In this document: positions 12,887 through 21,065 of the stretch, in pieces
How positions within the stretch are numbered: position 1 is the first letter of the stretch
Layout: each line of letters opens with the position of its first letter
DNA from: Syntrophaceae bacterium UBA6252
GTDB taxonomy: Bacteria > Desulfobacterota > Syntrophia > Syntrophales > UBA6807
Length of the DNA stretch: 26,646 bases
NCBI GenBank assembly: GCA_002441265.1
Contig: DJVQ01000008.1
Span: 1 to 26,646 of the forward strand
Direction: 5' to 3'
Translations under genes and position numbers: made by a program
Notes under the pieces: model-generated
The model's database searches: none
The model's input: only the letters and a program-made list of their open reading frames with translations
What the model was told of the DNA's origin: nothing

Positions 12887-14679
12887 CACTTCGCCTCTTC
12901 CACCGCCTTGAACTTGCAGACCTGGCTGCAAAGCGTGCATCCGTTGCAGAGGTCCCTGTCAATCACGGCTATCCCTTCCTGTTTCTTCGTTTTCTTCTTG
13001 AAGGTCTTCTCCGTTTCGGCGTCGAACTTCCTCCAGGAGATGGCGGGGCATCCGAGCCCCAGGCACACCTTGCAGCCCGTGCAGACGTCCGGGTCGATCC
13101 GGAGGGGCTTCTCCTCGCCGCCCTTTTTCTTCAGCAGAAGGGCGCAGGGGGACTGGGCGACCACCAGGGACGGCCCCTTCCTTTCAAGCTCCTCCTTAAT
13201 CACCTCCCTGGTTTCCTTGAGGTCGAGCGGGTTGATGACCCGCACGTTCTCGATCCCGAGGACCGTTCCCAGGGACGGGATGTCCAACTGGCGGGTCCGC
13301 GCCCCCTGAAGGGTGTATCCCGTAGCGGGGTGCTGCTGCATGCCCGTCATGGCCGTGGTCCGGTTGTCGCAGATGACGATGACCACGTCGCTTTGGTTGT
13401 AGACCGTGTTCAGGAGGGACGTGATTCCCGAGTGGATGAACGTGGAGTCTCCGATGACACCGACGACCTTCCCGTGGCCCCCCTCCCCCAGGGCCTTGCT
13501 CATCCCGTGGGCCATGCCCACGCTCGCGCCCATGCAGATGCAGGAATGAAGGCCCGCAAGGGGCTTCATGAAGGAAAGGGTGTAGCAGCCGATGTCCCCG
13601 GCGACGAAGGTCTTCGTCTTTCCCAGGACGTAGAAGAGGCCCCGGTGCGGACAGCCCGGGCAGAGATTCGGGGGCCGCGGCGGAATCGTCACCTGGGGAA
13701 GGGCTTTCACGTTTGCCGCCTTGCCCGAAAGGGCGGTTTCCACGATGCCCGGATCGAATTCGTTGGTGAAGGGAAGGTGTTCCTTTCCCGCCACGGGAAG
13801 GCCCAGGGCCCGGATCTGCTCCTCCAGGAACGGGTCCAGTTCCTCCACCACGTAGAGCCGGTCGACCCTGGCGGCGAACGCGCGGATCATCCCGGCGGGG
13901 ATCGGGTGCACCATGCCGAGCTTGAGGAAGGAGGCCTCGGGAAAGGCCTCGCGGGCGTAACTGTATGCCATGCCCGCGGCGACGATCCCCATGGACGGGT
14001 CGTTCATCTCGATGCGGTTCTCCGGAAAGGTCTCGGCGAATTCCGCGAGCTTCTTCATTCTTTCCTCCACGGCGAGACGGCGGAGCCGCGCGTTCGCCGG
14101 GACCATGACGTATTTCCGCGGGTCGTGACGGATCTCCAGGACCGCCCCGGAAGGCTTCGGTTCCCCCGTTTCCACCACCGACTTGGAATGGGAAAGCCTC
14201 GTGGTGGTCCGGAGAAACACGGGGGTGTCGAACTTCCTGGCGATCTCGAAGGCGATCCTGATGAAGTCCTTCGCCTCGGCGCTGTCCGAGGGCTCGATCA
14301 TGGGAATCTTGGCGAATTTCGCGTAATTCCGGTTGTCCTGCTCGTTCTGGGAGCTGTGGAGGGAAGGGTCGTCGGCGGTGACGATGACGAGCCCGCCGTT
14401 CGTTCCCGTGTAACTTACCGTGAACAGCGGATCGGCGGCGACGTTGACGCCCACGTGCTTCATGACGGCCATGGCGTTCGCCCCCGCCAGGGACGCGCCG
14501 ATGGCGACCTCCAGGGCGACCTTCTCGTTGGGGGACCACTCGGCGTATACGCCCTCGTATTTCGAGAATTCCTCTGTGATTTCCGTGCTGGGCGTACCGG
14601 GATAGGCGGCAGCGAACGTGACGCCGCACTCGTAAGCCCCGCGGGCAATGGCCTCGTTTCCAGACATGAGGACTTTCAT
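12886..14679 (-). CDS. iorA: Indolepyruvate:ferredoxin oxidoreductase, alpha subunit
   Basis: The 597-aa subunit binds thiamine diphosphate and two [4Fe-4S] clusters. The N-terminal domain has AAAYPGTPSTEITEEFSKY (23-41) and EWSPNEKVALEVAIGASLAG. The central region has CPGCPHRG (340-347). The thiamine diphosphate/Mg site is GDSTFIHSGITSLLNTVYNQ (410-429) to CDN (437-439). The C-terminal ferredoxin domain has Cys533/536/539/544, with the longer last spacing of this family, and Cys578/581/584/588. It overlaps the upstream TPR gene by 4 bp (ATGA). Its place in an operon with amino-acid genes fits either aromatic amino-acid fermentation or reverse synthesis from aryl acids, and the sequence does not decide which. 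Confidence 0.95.
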   Translation of the reverse strand: MKVLMSGNEAIARGAYECGVTFAAAYPGTPSTEITEEFSKYEGVYAEWSPNEKVALEVAIGASLAGANAMAVMKHVGVNVAADPLFTVSYTGTNGGLVIVTADDPSLHSSQNEQDNRNYAKFAKIPMIEPSDSAEAKDFIRIAFEIARKFDTPVFLRTTTRLSHSKSVVETGEPKPSGAVLEIRHDPRKYVMVPANARLRRLAVEERMKKLAEFAETFPENRIEMNDPSMGIVAAGMAYSYAREAFPEASFLKLGMVHPIPAGMIRAFAARVDRLYVVEELDPFLEEQIRALGLPVAGKEHLPFTNEFDPGIVETALSGKAANVKALPQVTIPPRPPNLCPGCPHRGLFYVLGKTKTFVAGDIGCYTLSFMKPLAGLHSCICMGASVGMAHGMSKALGEGGHGKVVGVIGDSTFIHSGITSLLNTVYNQSDVVIVICDNRTTAMTGMQQHPATGYTLQGARTRQLDIPSLGTVLGIENVRVINPLDLKETREVIKEELERKGPSLVVAQSPCALLLKKKGGEEKPLRIDPDVCTGCKVCLGLGCPAISWRKFDAETEKTFKKKTKKQEGIAVIDRDLCNGCTLCSQVCKFKAVEEAK

Positions 14680-15386
14680 GATCCCTTCTTTGCGCTCCTC
14701 TCCGTAGATTTGCCCATTTCCGCCAGGATCGTCCTGATATACCGCTCCATCAGGGGATCCCCGGACTTGTTCAGGGCCTTTTCGTAATGCTCCCTCGCTT
14801 TTTCCGTATTCCCCATGACCTCGTAGGTTCTTCCGATGTTCCGTTCCATGACGGCCCGAAAGGCCGTGTCGCCGCTCTTCTCGGCGGCCCGTTCGTAGGC
14901 TTCCCCGGCTTTTGCGTAATCCTTCCGGTCCTCGTAGCAGTAGCCGATGCCGTAATACGCAAGGGCGACAAGGAAGCCGTCCTTCCCCTGCGACGCCGCG
15001 ATGAACTTCTCGTACGACGCCACGGCCCGATCATACTCCCCCTTCTCGTACAGGAGGTTCCCCAGGTGATAGTAGGCGAGCGGGGCCACCGTGCTCCGGG
15101 GATAGAGCCGGACCAGATCCTCGTACATCTGAAGGGCCTGGGGGTTCTCCCGGCCCTGACCGGCCAGGGCCGCGTCCGCCGCGGCGGCATACTGATCCGC
15201 CGCCTTCGCCTCGTACCGGTTTTCGTAAAAGGCATAGCCTCCGACGGCCAGAACGGCGACAAGAATAATGACTCCGGCCAGATAGAACTTGTTGCGGTTC
15301 TCCGAGACGTACTGGAGGAACCTCATGGTAAAGGTCTGAAACTCATCCGGCTCCCTCAATTCCTTTTTCGTCAGCTTTTTTGCCAT
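14676..15386 (-). CDS. Membrane-anchored TPR protein (YfgM-like)
   Basis: The 236-aa protein has a short basic cytoplasmic N-terminus and one transmembrane helix at about residues 34-53 (FYLAGVIILVAVLAVGGYAF). A periplasmic domain of tetratricopeptide repeats follows (residues about 62-225; LAYYHLGNLLYEKGEYDRAV, LAYYGIGYCYEDRKDYAKAG, RNIGRTYEVMGNTEKAREHY). The topology matches YfgM-type periplasmic TPR proteins associated with the Sec translocon, but the similarity is structural and the assignment tentative. AAGGAAAGG precedes the ATG. It is 12 bp after the thioesterase gene and overlaps iorA by 4 bp. Confidence 0.82.
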   Translation of the reverse strand: MAKKLTKKELREPDEFQTFTMRFLQYVSENRNKFYLAGVIILVAVLAVGGYAFYENRYEAKAADQYAAAADAALAGQGRENPQALQMYEDLVRLYPRSTVAPLAYYHLGNLLYEKGEYDRAVASYEKFIAASQGKDGFLVALAYYGIGYCYEDRKDYAKAGEAYERAAEKSGDTAFRAVMERNIGRTYEVMGNTEKAREHYEKALNKSGDPLMERYIRTILAEMGKSTERSAKKGS

Positions 15387-15398
15387 GGATCCTTTCCT

Positions 15399-15833
15399 TT
15401 ATAATTCCTTCGTTTCTTTCATATCGGATTTTTCGCAGGCCCCCTCGATGAGCCTGATGATTTCCATGGGGGCCCGGACCACCTTGCCCCGGGCGTTCGT
15501 GAAGGCGTGGTGGGTGTATCCCTCGACGAGCCGGTTCTCCCTGTTTTCGTCCCAGACGGTGTACTGAAAACGGATGCTCGCCCTGCCCCATTCGGTGATG
15601 GCGGTCTCGACGACGAGGATGTCGTCGTACCGGGCCGGCAACAGATAGTGACAGTAGGACTTCGTCAGGGGGAGGTAGTATCCCCCGGCTTCGAGATCGC
15701 GGTAGACGATCCCCATCTGCCGGAACAGCTCCGTCCTCCCCACCTCGAACCACCGGAAGTAGTTTCCGTGGTACACGATCCCCATGGCGTCGGTATCCCC
15801 GTAGATGACCCGGACCTTAACGGAGGTCTTCAA
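15399..15833 (-). CDS. ybgC: YbgC/FadM-type acyl-CoA thioesterase (hotdog fold)
   Basis: The 144-aa hotdog-fold thioesterase has the diagnostic N-terminus YGDTDAMGIVYHGNYFRWFE at residues 11-30. Asp15 is the expected catalytic acid of the 4-hydroxybenzoyl-CoA thioesterase/YbgC group. It would hydrolyse short- or medium-chain or aryl acyl-CoA thioesters. The overlap of 17 bp with the apgM-like gene places it inside the operon. In many bacteria ybgC precedes the tol-pal genes, but here it is followed by TPR and iorAB genes, so an aryl-acetyl-CoA made by IorAB is a possible substrate. That substrate is inferred only from context. Confidence 0.88.
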   Translation of the reverse strand: MKTSVKVRVIYGDTDAMGIVYHGNYFRWFEVGRTELFRQMGIVYRDLEAGGYYLPLTKSYCHYLLPARYDDILVVETAITEWGRASIRFQYTVWDENRENRLVEGYTHHAFTNARGKVVRAPMEIIRLIEGACEKSDMKETKEL

Positions 15834-17046
15834 GAAAACGCCTCCAGTTTCCCATGAAATGTTCCATGAAAAGATGCCCGGGCCGGATCAGGATGCCGCC
15901 CTCCAGGGCCGCCTTCTCCGAGAAGGGAACCCCCCTTCCGAGATTTTCCCCCTTCCCCGACCCGTAGAGGGCGAAGGGGGAGGGTTCCGCCGCGTGGGTC
16001 CTGATGCGGATCGGCGTGGGGTGGTCGCTCAGAACGGCAATCCTGTGTTCCCCAAGGGAGGAGAGGCCGTCGAGAACGGCCCCGACGATTTTCCGGTCGA
16101 AGTCCTCGATGGCCGAGACCTTTCCCTGAACGTCCCCTTCGTGACCCTTTTCGTCGGGGGCCTCCACGTGGAGAAAGACGAAATCGTTTCCCGCGGCGAG
16201 AAACGTGAGGGCCTTTCCCGCCTTTCCGGCGTAGTTCGTGTCGGTGTATCCCGTCGCACCCTCCACGGGAAGGATCTCGAGCCCCGCGTACACGCCGATT
16301 CCCCTCAGGAGATCGACGGCGGAGATGACCCCTCCGCGGATGGAAAACCGTTCGGTCAGGGGATGCATCCGGGGCGCCCTCCCCTCCCCCCAGGGCCAGA
16401 TGGAATTGGCGGGAAGCTTTCCCGACGCCGACCGTTCCCGGTTGACGGGGTGGTTCCTCAGAATCTCCCGGGCCGAGGCCATCATGGAAAGAAGCTTCTC
16501 CGACCCCGTTCCCCGGGGCAGGTAGGATGCGGTTTCCTTCCCCACGATGTCGTGGGGCGGGGTCGTCGTGAGGGCAAAGTCTTCGTTCCGGAACACCAGG
16601 AGGTGGCGGTATCCCACGCCGGAATGAAAACGGACCGATTCCGAGGCGAGCCCCTCGTTCAGGCTTTCGATGATCCGCCGCGCCTCGCCGGAGGAGATAT
16701 GGCCGGCGTTGAAGTTTTCCATGACCGGGTCCGTCCCGTCGCCGAGGGTGACCAGGTTGCATCGGAAGGCGGTGTCCTCCGGTCCGAGGGCGACCCCCAT
16801 GCTGGCCGCTTCGAGGGGGCCCCTGCCGGTGAAGAAATCCCTTGGGTCGTAGCCGAGGACGGACAGGTTCGCCACGTCGCTTCCCGGCGTGAGGCCCGGG
16901 GGAATCGTGTCGATCCGTCCCAGGGTCCCCCTGGCCGCGATCCCGTCCATGGAGGGGGTGCGGGCGTACTCGAGAGGGGTCTTTCCCCCCAGTTCCTCCA
17001 GGGGCTCGTCGGCCATGCCGTCGCCGAGCAGAATCACGTATTTCAT
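15817..17046 (-). CDS. apgM: iPGM-superfamily phosphotransferase, proposed homoserine kinase
   Basis: The 409-aa protein belongs to the archaeal-type cofactor-independent phosphoglycerate mutase group within the alkaline phosphatase superfamily. Metal and nucleophile positions are visible: Asp9 (LLGDGMAD), Ser56 (TPGSDVANLSVLGYDP), Asp298 and His302 (EAPDEKGHEGD), Asp341-His342 (LSDHPTP) and His351. The family has two proposed roles: glycolytic phosphoglycerate mutase, or homoserine kinase in species that lack ThrB (the subgroup modelled as TIGR02535). Here the gene overlaps homoserine dehydrogenase by 4 bp (ATGA), which favours the kinase role in threonine synthesis. The symbol names the family, not a proven activity. 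It overlaps the thioesterase gene by 17 bp. Confidence 0.85.
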   Translation of the reverse strand: MKYVILLGDGMADEPLEELGGKTPLEYARTPSMDGIAARGTLGRIDTIPPGLTPGSDVANLSVLGYDPRDFFTGRGPLEAASMGVALGPEDTAFRCNLVTLGDGTDPVMENFNAGHISSGEARRIIESLNEGLASESVRFHSGVGYRHLLVFRNEDFALTTTPPHDIVGKETASYLPRGTGSEKLLSMMASAREILRNHPVNRERSASGKLPANSIWPWGEGRAPRMHPLTERFSIRGGVISAVDLLRGIGVYAGLEILPVEGATGYTDTNYAGKAGKALTFLAAGNDFVFLHVEAPDEKGHEGDVQGKVSAIEDFDRKIVGAVLDGLSSLGEHRIAVLSDHPTPIRIRTHAAEPSPFALYGSGKGENLGRGVPFSEKAALEGGILIRPGHLFMEHFMGNWRRFLEDLR

Positions 17047-18362
17047 CGCAGCCTCTCGTCCTCGATGCGGATGACGACGGTGTCGCCGCCAACCACGTCG
17101 AGCCGGTCGATCTCCTTGAGGGCCTTCCGGACGGCCTTCTCCTTCGCCATGTGGGTGGTCATCACCACAGGTACGACGCCGTCCAGTTTCCTTCCCTTCT
17201 GGATCACCGCGGCGATGCTGATGTCGTACCGCCCCAGGATGCCCGAGATCTTCGACAGGACTCCGGGCCGGTCCACGGCGGTGAAACGGAAAAAGTAATT
17301 GGTGACGATATCCTCCATGGGAAGGATCCGCATGTCCTCGATCTGGTCCTCCGGGACGGTGCGGGGAGGGATTCTCCCCGAAACGCCGTTCAGGATGTCC
17401 CGGGAAATGTCCATGAGGTCGCTCACCACGGCGCTGGCCGTGGGGTCCATTCCGGCCCCCTGGCCGTAAAGGAAGACGGACCCCGATGCGTCCCCGATGA
17501 AGTGAAAGGCGTTGAAGTTGCCGTTCACGCTGGCGAGGAGGTGGTCGAAGGGAATCATGGTGGGATGGATCCTTGCCTCCACCCGGTCCCCCCGCTCGAA
17601 GGCGATGGCCAGAAGTTTGATCTTGTATCCCAGTTCCCTGGCGAATTCCACGTCCTGGCCGGTGATCCGGGAAATTCCCTCCCGGTGGATCTCCTCCAGG
17701 CGCACCCGTTTCCCGTAGGAAAGGGACAGGGCGATGGCCAGCTTGTGGGCCGTGTCGATCCCCTCGATGTCGTAGGTCGGGTCGGCTTCGGCGAAACCGA
17801 GTTTCTGCGCCGTTTTCAGGGCTTCCTCGAAGGGAAGGCCCTCGTCGGTCATCTTCGAGAGGATGAAATTGGACGTGCCGTTCATGATGCCGAAGATGGA
17901 ATGGATGCGGTTCCCCGCGAGGCTTTCCCTCAGGGTCTTGATCACCGGGATCGTTCCGCCCACGCTCGCCTCGAATCCGATCTCCGCGCGGTTGTCCACT
18001 GCGGCGCGGAAGATCTCGCTGCCGTACGTGGCAAGCAGGGCCTTGTTCGCCGTGACGACGGCCTTTCTTTTTCCGAGGGCCTCCAGGATGAACGTCCTGG
18101 CGGGCTCGAATCCCCCGATCAGTTCCACGATGATGGAAATGTCGGGATCCCCGATGACCGACCGGGCATCGGTGGTCAGGATCTCCCGCGGCACCGCCAC
18201 GGGCCGCGGCCGGTCCGGGTCGATGTCGGCGATCCTCTTGAGGGTGAGCTTCGCCCCGAGGCGCTTTTCGATAAGGGCGGCGTTTTCCCTGAGAAGTTTC
18301 ACCACCCCCATGCCCACCGTTCCAAGGCCGAGAAGACCGATGCTGATTTCTTTCGCACCCAT
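17043..18362 (-). CDS. hom: Homoserine dehydrogenase with ACT domain
   Basis: The 439-aa enzyme reduces aspartate semialdehyde to homoserine with NAD(P)H, the branch point for threonine and methionine. The Rossmann motif is GLLGLGTVGMGVVKLL (GLGTVG at 12-17). The catalytic domain includes NGTSNFILSKM and GFAEADPTYDIEGIDTAHKLAI. Residues about 360-435 are an ACT domain (FRFTAVDRPGVLSKISGILG), which usually senses threonine. Length and domain order match the monofunctional bacterial enzyme. A TTGACA promoter lies about 60 bp upstream, so this is probably the first gene of the eight-gene operon running to the yidD-like gene. No aspartate kinase or threonine synthase is in the window. Confidence 0.96.
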   Translation of the reverse strand: MGAKEISIGLLGLGTVGMGVVKLLRENAALIEKRLGAKLTLKRIADIDPDRPRPVAVPREILTTDARSVIGDPDISIIVELIGGFEPARTFILEALGKRKAVVTANKALLATYGSEIFRAAVDNRAEIGFEASVGGTIPVIKTLRESLAGNRIHSIFGIMNGTSNFILSKMTDEGLPFEEALKTAQKLGFAEADPTYDIEGIDTAHKLAIALSLSYGKRVRLEEIHREGISRITGQDVEFARELGYKIKLLAIAFERGDRVEARIHPTMIPFDHLLASVNGNFNAFHFIGDASGSVFLYGQGAGMDPTASAVVSDLMDISRDILNGVSGRIPPRTVPEDQIEDMRILPMEDIVTNYFFRFTAVDRPGVLSKISGILGRYDISIAAVIQKGRKLDGVVPVVMTTHMAKEKAVRKALKEIDRLDVVGGDTVVIRIEDERLR

Positions 18363-18399
18363 GTTTCGCCGTCCCTTGTCTGAAAGGATTTAAACGATT

Positions 18400-18429
18400 T
18401 TGCTACATCAGATAGCGGTCATTTGTCAA
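18400..18429 (-). promoter_or_regulatory. Candidate promoter of the hom operon
   Basis: On the minus strand TTGACA (18424-18429), an 18-bp spacer and TAGCAA (18400-18405) lie in the 90-bp gap between recG and hom. The -10 is weak (3/6). The predicted leader is about 30 nt. Confidence 0.4.
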
Positions 18430-18452
18430 TCTATTTGCCGACCTTTCCTGTT

Positions 18453-20921
18453 TCACGGCGTCTCCGCCAGCTCCAGCCTGCCCCGCCATCGCCTGAAAAG
18501 CTCCCTCCGGATGTCCTCGTGGGCGGGTGCGCCGGGAATTCGTTCCATCTCGCCGGCGAGACGGAATGCGGCGTCCCGGGCCTCGACGAGAAGGGTCCCG
18601 TCGCGGAGGATGTCGGCCACCCGGAAGTCGGGAAGGCCGGACTGGCGGGTCCCCATGAACTCCCCGGGTCCCCGGATCTCCAGGTCCTCCTCGGCGATGC
18701 GGAAGCCGTCGTTCGTCTCGGCCATGACCCGGAGCCTTTTCCGGGAAACGGCGGAAAGGGGCCCGCCGGCCACGAGCACGCAGCGGGAGGAAATGTCGCT
18801 CCGCCCCACCCTGCCCCGGAGCTGGTGGAGCTGGGACAGGCCGAACCGCTCCGCGTGCTCGACGACCATGAGGGAGGCCGCGGGGATGTCGATTCCCACT
18901 TCCACCACCGTCGTCGCCACGAGGAGGTCGATCGCCCCCCGCTGGAAGGAGGCCATGACCTCCTCCTTTTCGGCACCTTTCATCTTCCCGTGGAGAAGCC
19001 CCACCCGGAAGCCGGGGAACACCTCGTTCCGGAGGCGGGCGGCCATGCTCGTGGCGTCCTTGAGGTCGAGGGCTTCCGATTCCGCCACGAGGGGATAGAC
19101 GATGAAGACCTGGTTCCCCCGGCCGACCTCCTTCCGGATCGCCTCGTAGAGCCGTGGACGGCCCTGTTCCGTGAGCACCTCCGTCCGGACTGTTTTCCGG
19201 CCCGGCGGGAGTTCCCGGATGAGGGACAGATCCAGGTCGCCGTAAACGGTCAGGGCGAGGGTCCTCGGGATGGGGGTCGCCGTCATGACGAGGATGTCGG
19301 GAAAGGCCCCCTTCGACCGGAGGGCGGCGCGCTGGACCACGCCGAACCGGTGCTGCTCGTCGACGACCGCGAGTCCGAGATTTCTGAAGACGACGCCCTC
19401 CTGGATCAGGGCGTGGGTCCCCACGACCAGGTGGACGCTCCCGTTCCCGATCTCTTCGAGGAGGCCGTCCCGTTCCTTTCCCCGCCGGCTCCCGGTGAGC
19501 AGGCCCGTCTTCAGGCCCAGCTCCTCCGCCCACTCCCGGATCCGGCGGTGGTGCTGCTCCGCCAGGATTTCCGTGGGCGCCATGATGGCGGCCTGAAACC
19601 CGTTCTCGCAGGCGGTCACCATGGCCGTCATGGACACCACCGTCTTCCCGCAGCCCACATCCCCCTGGAGCAGGCGGTTCATGGGCCAGGGACGGGCCAT
19701 GTCCGCTTCGATCTCGCCTGCGGCCTTCTCCTGGTCCGCCGTGAGGGGGAACGGAAGCATGCGGCGGAAGCGCGCCGCCAGGGGACCGCCGGTCCTGAAC
19801 GGGATCCCCCTGCAGCGGCGGGTCCCCCGGTTTTTCAGGGCCATGGCGAGTTGGAAGAAGAACAGCTCGTCGAAGACGATCCGGCGGTGGGAGGGGGACC
19901 GGAAGGCGTTGCAGGCGGCGGGGTCCTCCCCGTCGCCGGGAAAGTGGACGTTTTCCACGAGCTCGGGAAAGGACAGGGGGCACTTCACCGGGCACAGCGC
20001 GTCCGGTATGGGGCTCGTGAGGTATCGTCCGAAAGACCGGAGCGCCTCCCGGGCGATCCGGCGGATCTGCTTCTGCCGGAGTCCCTCCGTTTCCGAGTAG
20101 ACGGGGACGATCCTCCGGAAATGGAGCAGTTCGTCGTCCGCCTCGTCGAGCACCTCGAAATCGGGGTGGATCGTCTCCAGCACCGACGCGTACCGGCGGA
20201 TCTCCCCGGTCAGGATGAGGCGCTTTCCCGGCAGGAGCGTCTTCCGGAGATAGGCGAAATTTCCCTTGAGCCACCGGAGCCGGAGCACGCCCGTGCCGTC
20301 CGACAGCGCGGCTTCCAGGACGAGGGAGCGCCCGTATTTCCGGACCCCGATGGTCGTGACCGTCCCCGCGACGGTCGTCTTCTCCCCCGGGTTGAGACGG
20401 CCGATTTCCCGGACCCGCCGGCGGTCCTCGTAGCGTCTCGGGAGGAAATAGAGAAGATCCTCCACGGTTTTCAGGCCGATTCTCTCCAGGAGCCTTCCCA
20501 CTTTTGGCCCCACCCCCCGGACGTATTGAAGGGGGGAGGACAGCTTTTCCTCCCGCTCCCCGGCGCGGACGGGCTCCGGAAACTCCGGAACGGCAGGGGG
20601 AGGCAAAGCCGGTTTCCCGTCGATCCCGGTCTTCACGGAAGAAAGGAGATCAAGCGCCCGGGAGATGGCCGCCTTTTTTTCCTCCCCGGGAAGATCTTTG
20701 AATCGCTGAAAAATTCCTTCCATCTCGTCAAGCACGGCCAGGGAATCGCGGAGGTCCGCCGGGGAAAGGGCCGAAGCCAAGACCCCTTCCCTGGCCTTCC
20801 GGAGGAGGGCCAGGATGGCGGCGTCCAGATCCCGCACCTGGGGGAGGCGGCGGAAACGGTCCCTCGAGGCAAAAAGCAACGGGGTTTCAAGTTTGTCGAA
20901 AAGATGTCTCAGGTTTTCCAT
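18453..20921 (-). CDS. recG: ATP-dependent DNA helicase RecG
   Basis: The 822-aa helicase remodels stalled replication forks and branches Holliday junctions. From about residue 129 it follows standard RecG: the wedge/OB domain (VRGVGPKVGRLLERIGL; LLYFLPRRYEDRR), then helicase domain 1 with Walker A GDVGCGKT (420-427) and DEQH (521-524), and domain 2 with ATTVVEVGIDIPAASLMVVE, LHQLRGRVGR and the TRAG-like region FMGTRQSGLPDFRVADIL. Residues 1-128 are an extra charged helical region absent from E. coli RecG (about 690 aa) but seen in several deltaproteobacterial ones. The ATG at 20921 is preferred; an upstream in-frame TTG at 20954 would add 11 residues. It is divergent from purM. Confidence 0.95.
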   Translation of the reverse strand: MENLRHLFDKLETPLLFASRDRFRRLPQVRDLDAAILALLRKAREGVLASALSPADLRDSLAVLDEMEGIFQRFKDLPGEEKKAAISRALDLLSSVKTGIDGKPALPPPAVPEFPEPVRAGEREEKLSSPLQYVRGVGPKVGRLLERIGLKTVEDLLYFLPRRYEDRRRVREIGRLNPGEKTTVAGTVTTIGVRKYGRSLVLEAALSDGTGVLRLRWLKGNFAYLRKTLLPGKRLILTGEIRRYASVLETIHPDFEVLDEADDELLHFRRIVPVYSETEGLRQKQIRRIAREALRSFGRYLTSPIPDALCPVKCPLSFPELVENVHFPGDGEDPAACNAFRSPSHRRIVFDELFFFQLAMALKNRGTRRCRGIPFRTGGPLAARFRRMLPFPLTADQEKAAGEIEADMARPWPMNRLLQGDVGCGKTVVSMTAMVTACENGFQAAIMAPTEILAEQHHRRIREWAEELGLKTGLLTGSRRGKERDGLLEEIGNGSVHLVVGTHALIQEGVVFRNLGLAVVDEQHRFGVVQRAALRSKGAFPDILVMTATPIPRTLALTVYGDLDLSLIRELPPGRKTVRTEVLTEQGRPRLYEAIRKEVGRGNQVFIVYPLVAESEALDLKDATSMAARLRNEVFPGFRVGLLHGKMKGAEKEEVMASFQRGAIDLLVATTVVEVGIDIPAASLMVVEHAERFGLSQLHQLRGRVGRSDISSRCVLVAGGPLSAVSRKRLRVMAETNDGFRIAEEDLEIRGPGEFMGTRQSGLPDFRVADILRDGTLLVEARDAAFRLAGEMERIPGAPAHEDIRRELFRRWRGRLELAETP

Positions 20922-20964
20922 TATCCCATCCGCCGCGTCGATAAAAATACGCAAGCATGCAGGA

Positions 20965-20993
20965 TTCTTAACAGAATACGGATGGTTTTACAA
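20965..20993 (-). promoter_or_regulatory. Candidate recG promoter
   Basis: TTGTAA (20988-20993), 17 bp, then TAAGAA (20965-20970) on the minus strand. The -35 is moderate and the -10 weak. It lies immediately beside the purM promoter on the other strand. Confidence 0.3.
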
Positions 20994-21000
20994 GGAGGAA

Positions 21001-21029
21001 TTGACATTTCCCCAGATTTCGACTAATCT
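21001..21029 (+). promoter_or_regulatory. Candidate purM operon promoter
   Basis: TTGACA (21001-21006), 17 bp, then TAATCT (21024-21029). The -35 is perfect and the -10 is 3/6. The predicted leader is about 30 nt, ending in the GGGGGAATTC ribosome binding site of purM. Confidence 0.5.
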
Positions 21030-21065
21030 CGGTTTCAATTTCATTTCACATGTCTGGGGGAATTC

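Noticed and set aside
18423..21026. Very long open frame (867 codons) on the plus strand opposite recG
   Set aside because: It is a mirror of a clear RecG gene in GC-rich DNA, with low-complexity Gly/Pro/Glu/Arg composition and no recognisable domain. The same applies to other long frames opposite the GltB-like gene (6178-8085), iorA (13330-14787) and apgM (15805-17298).
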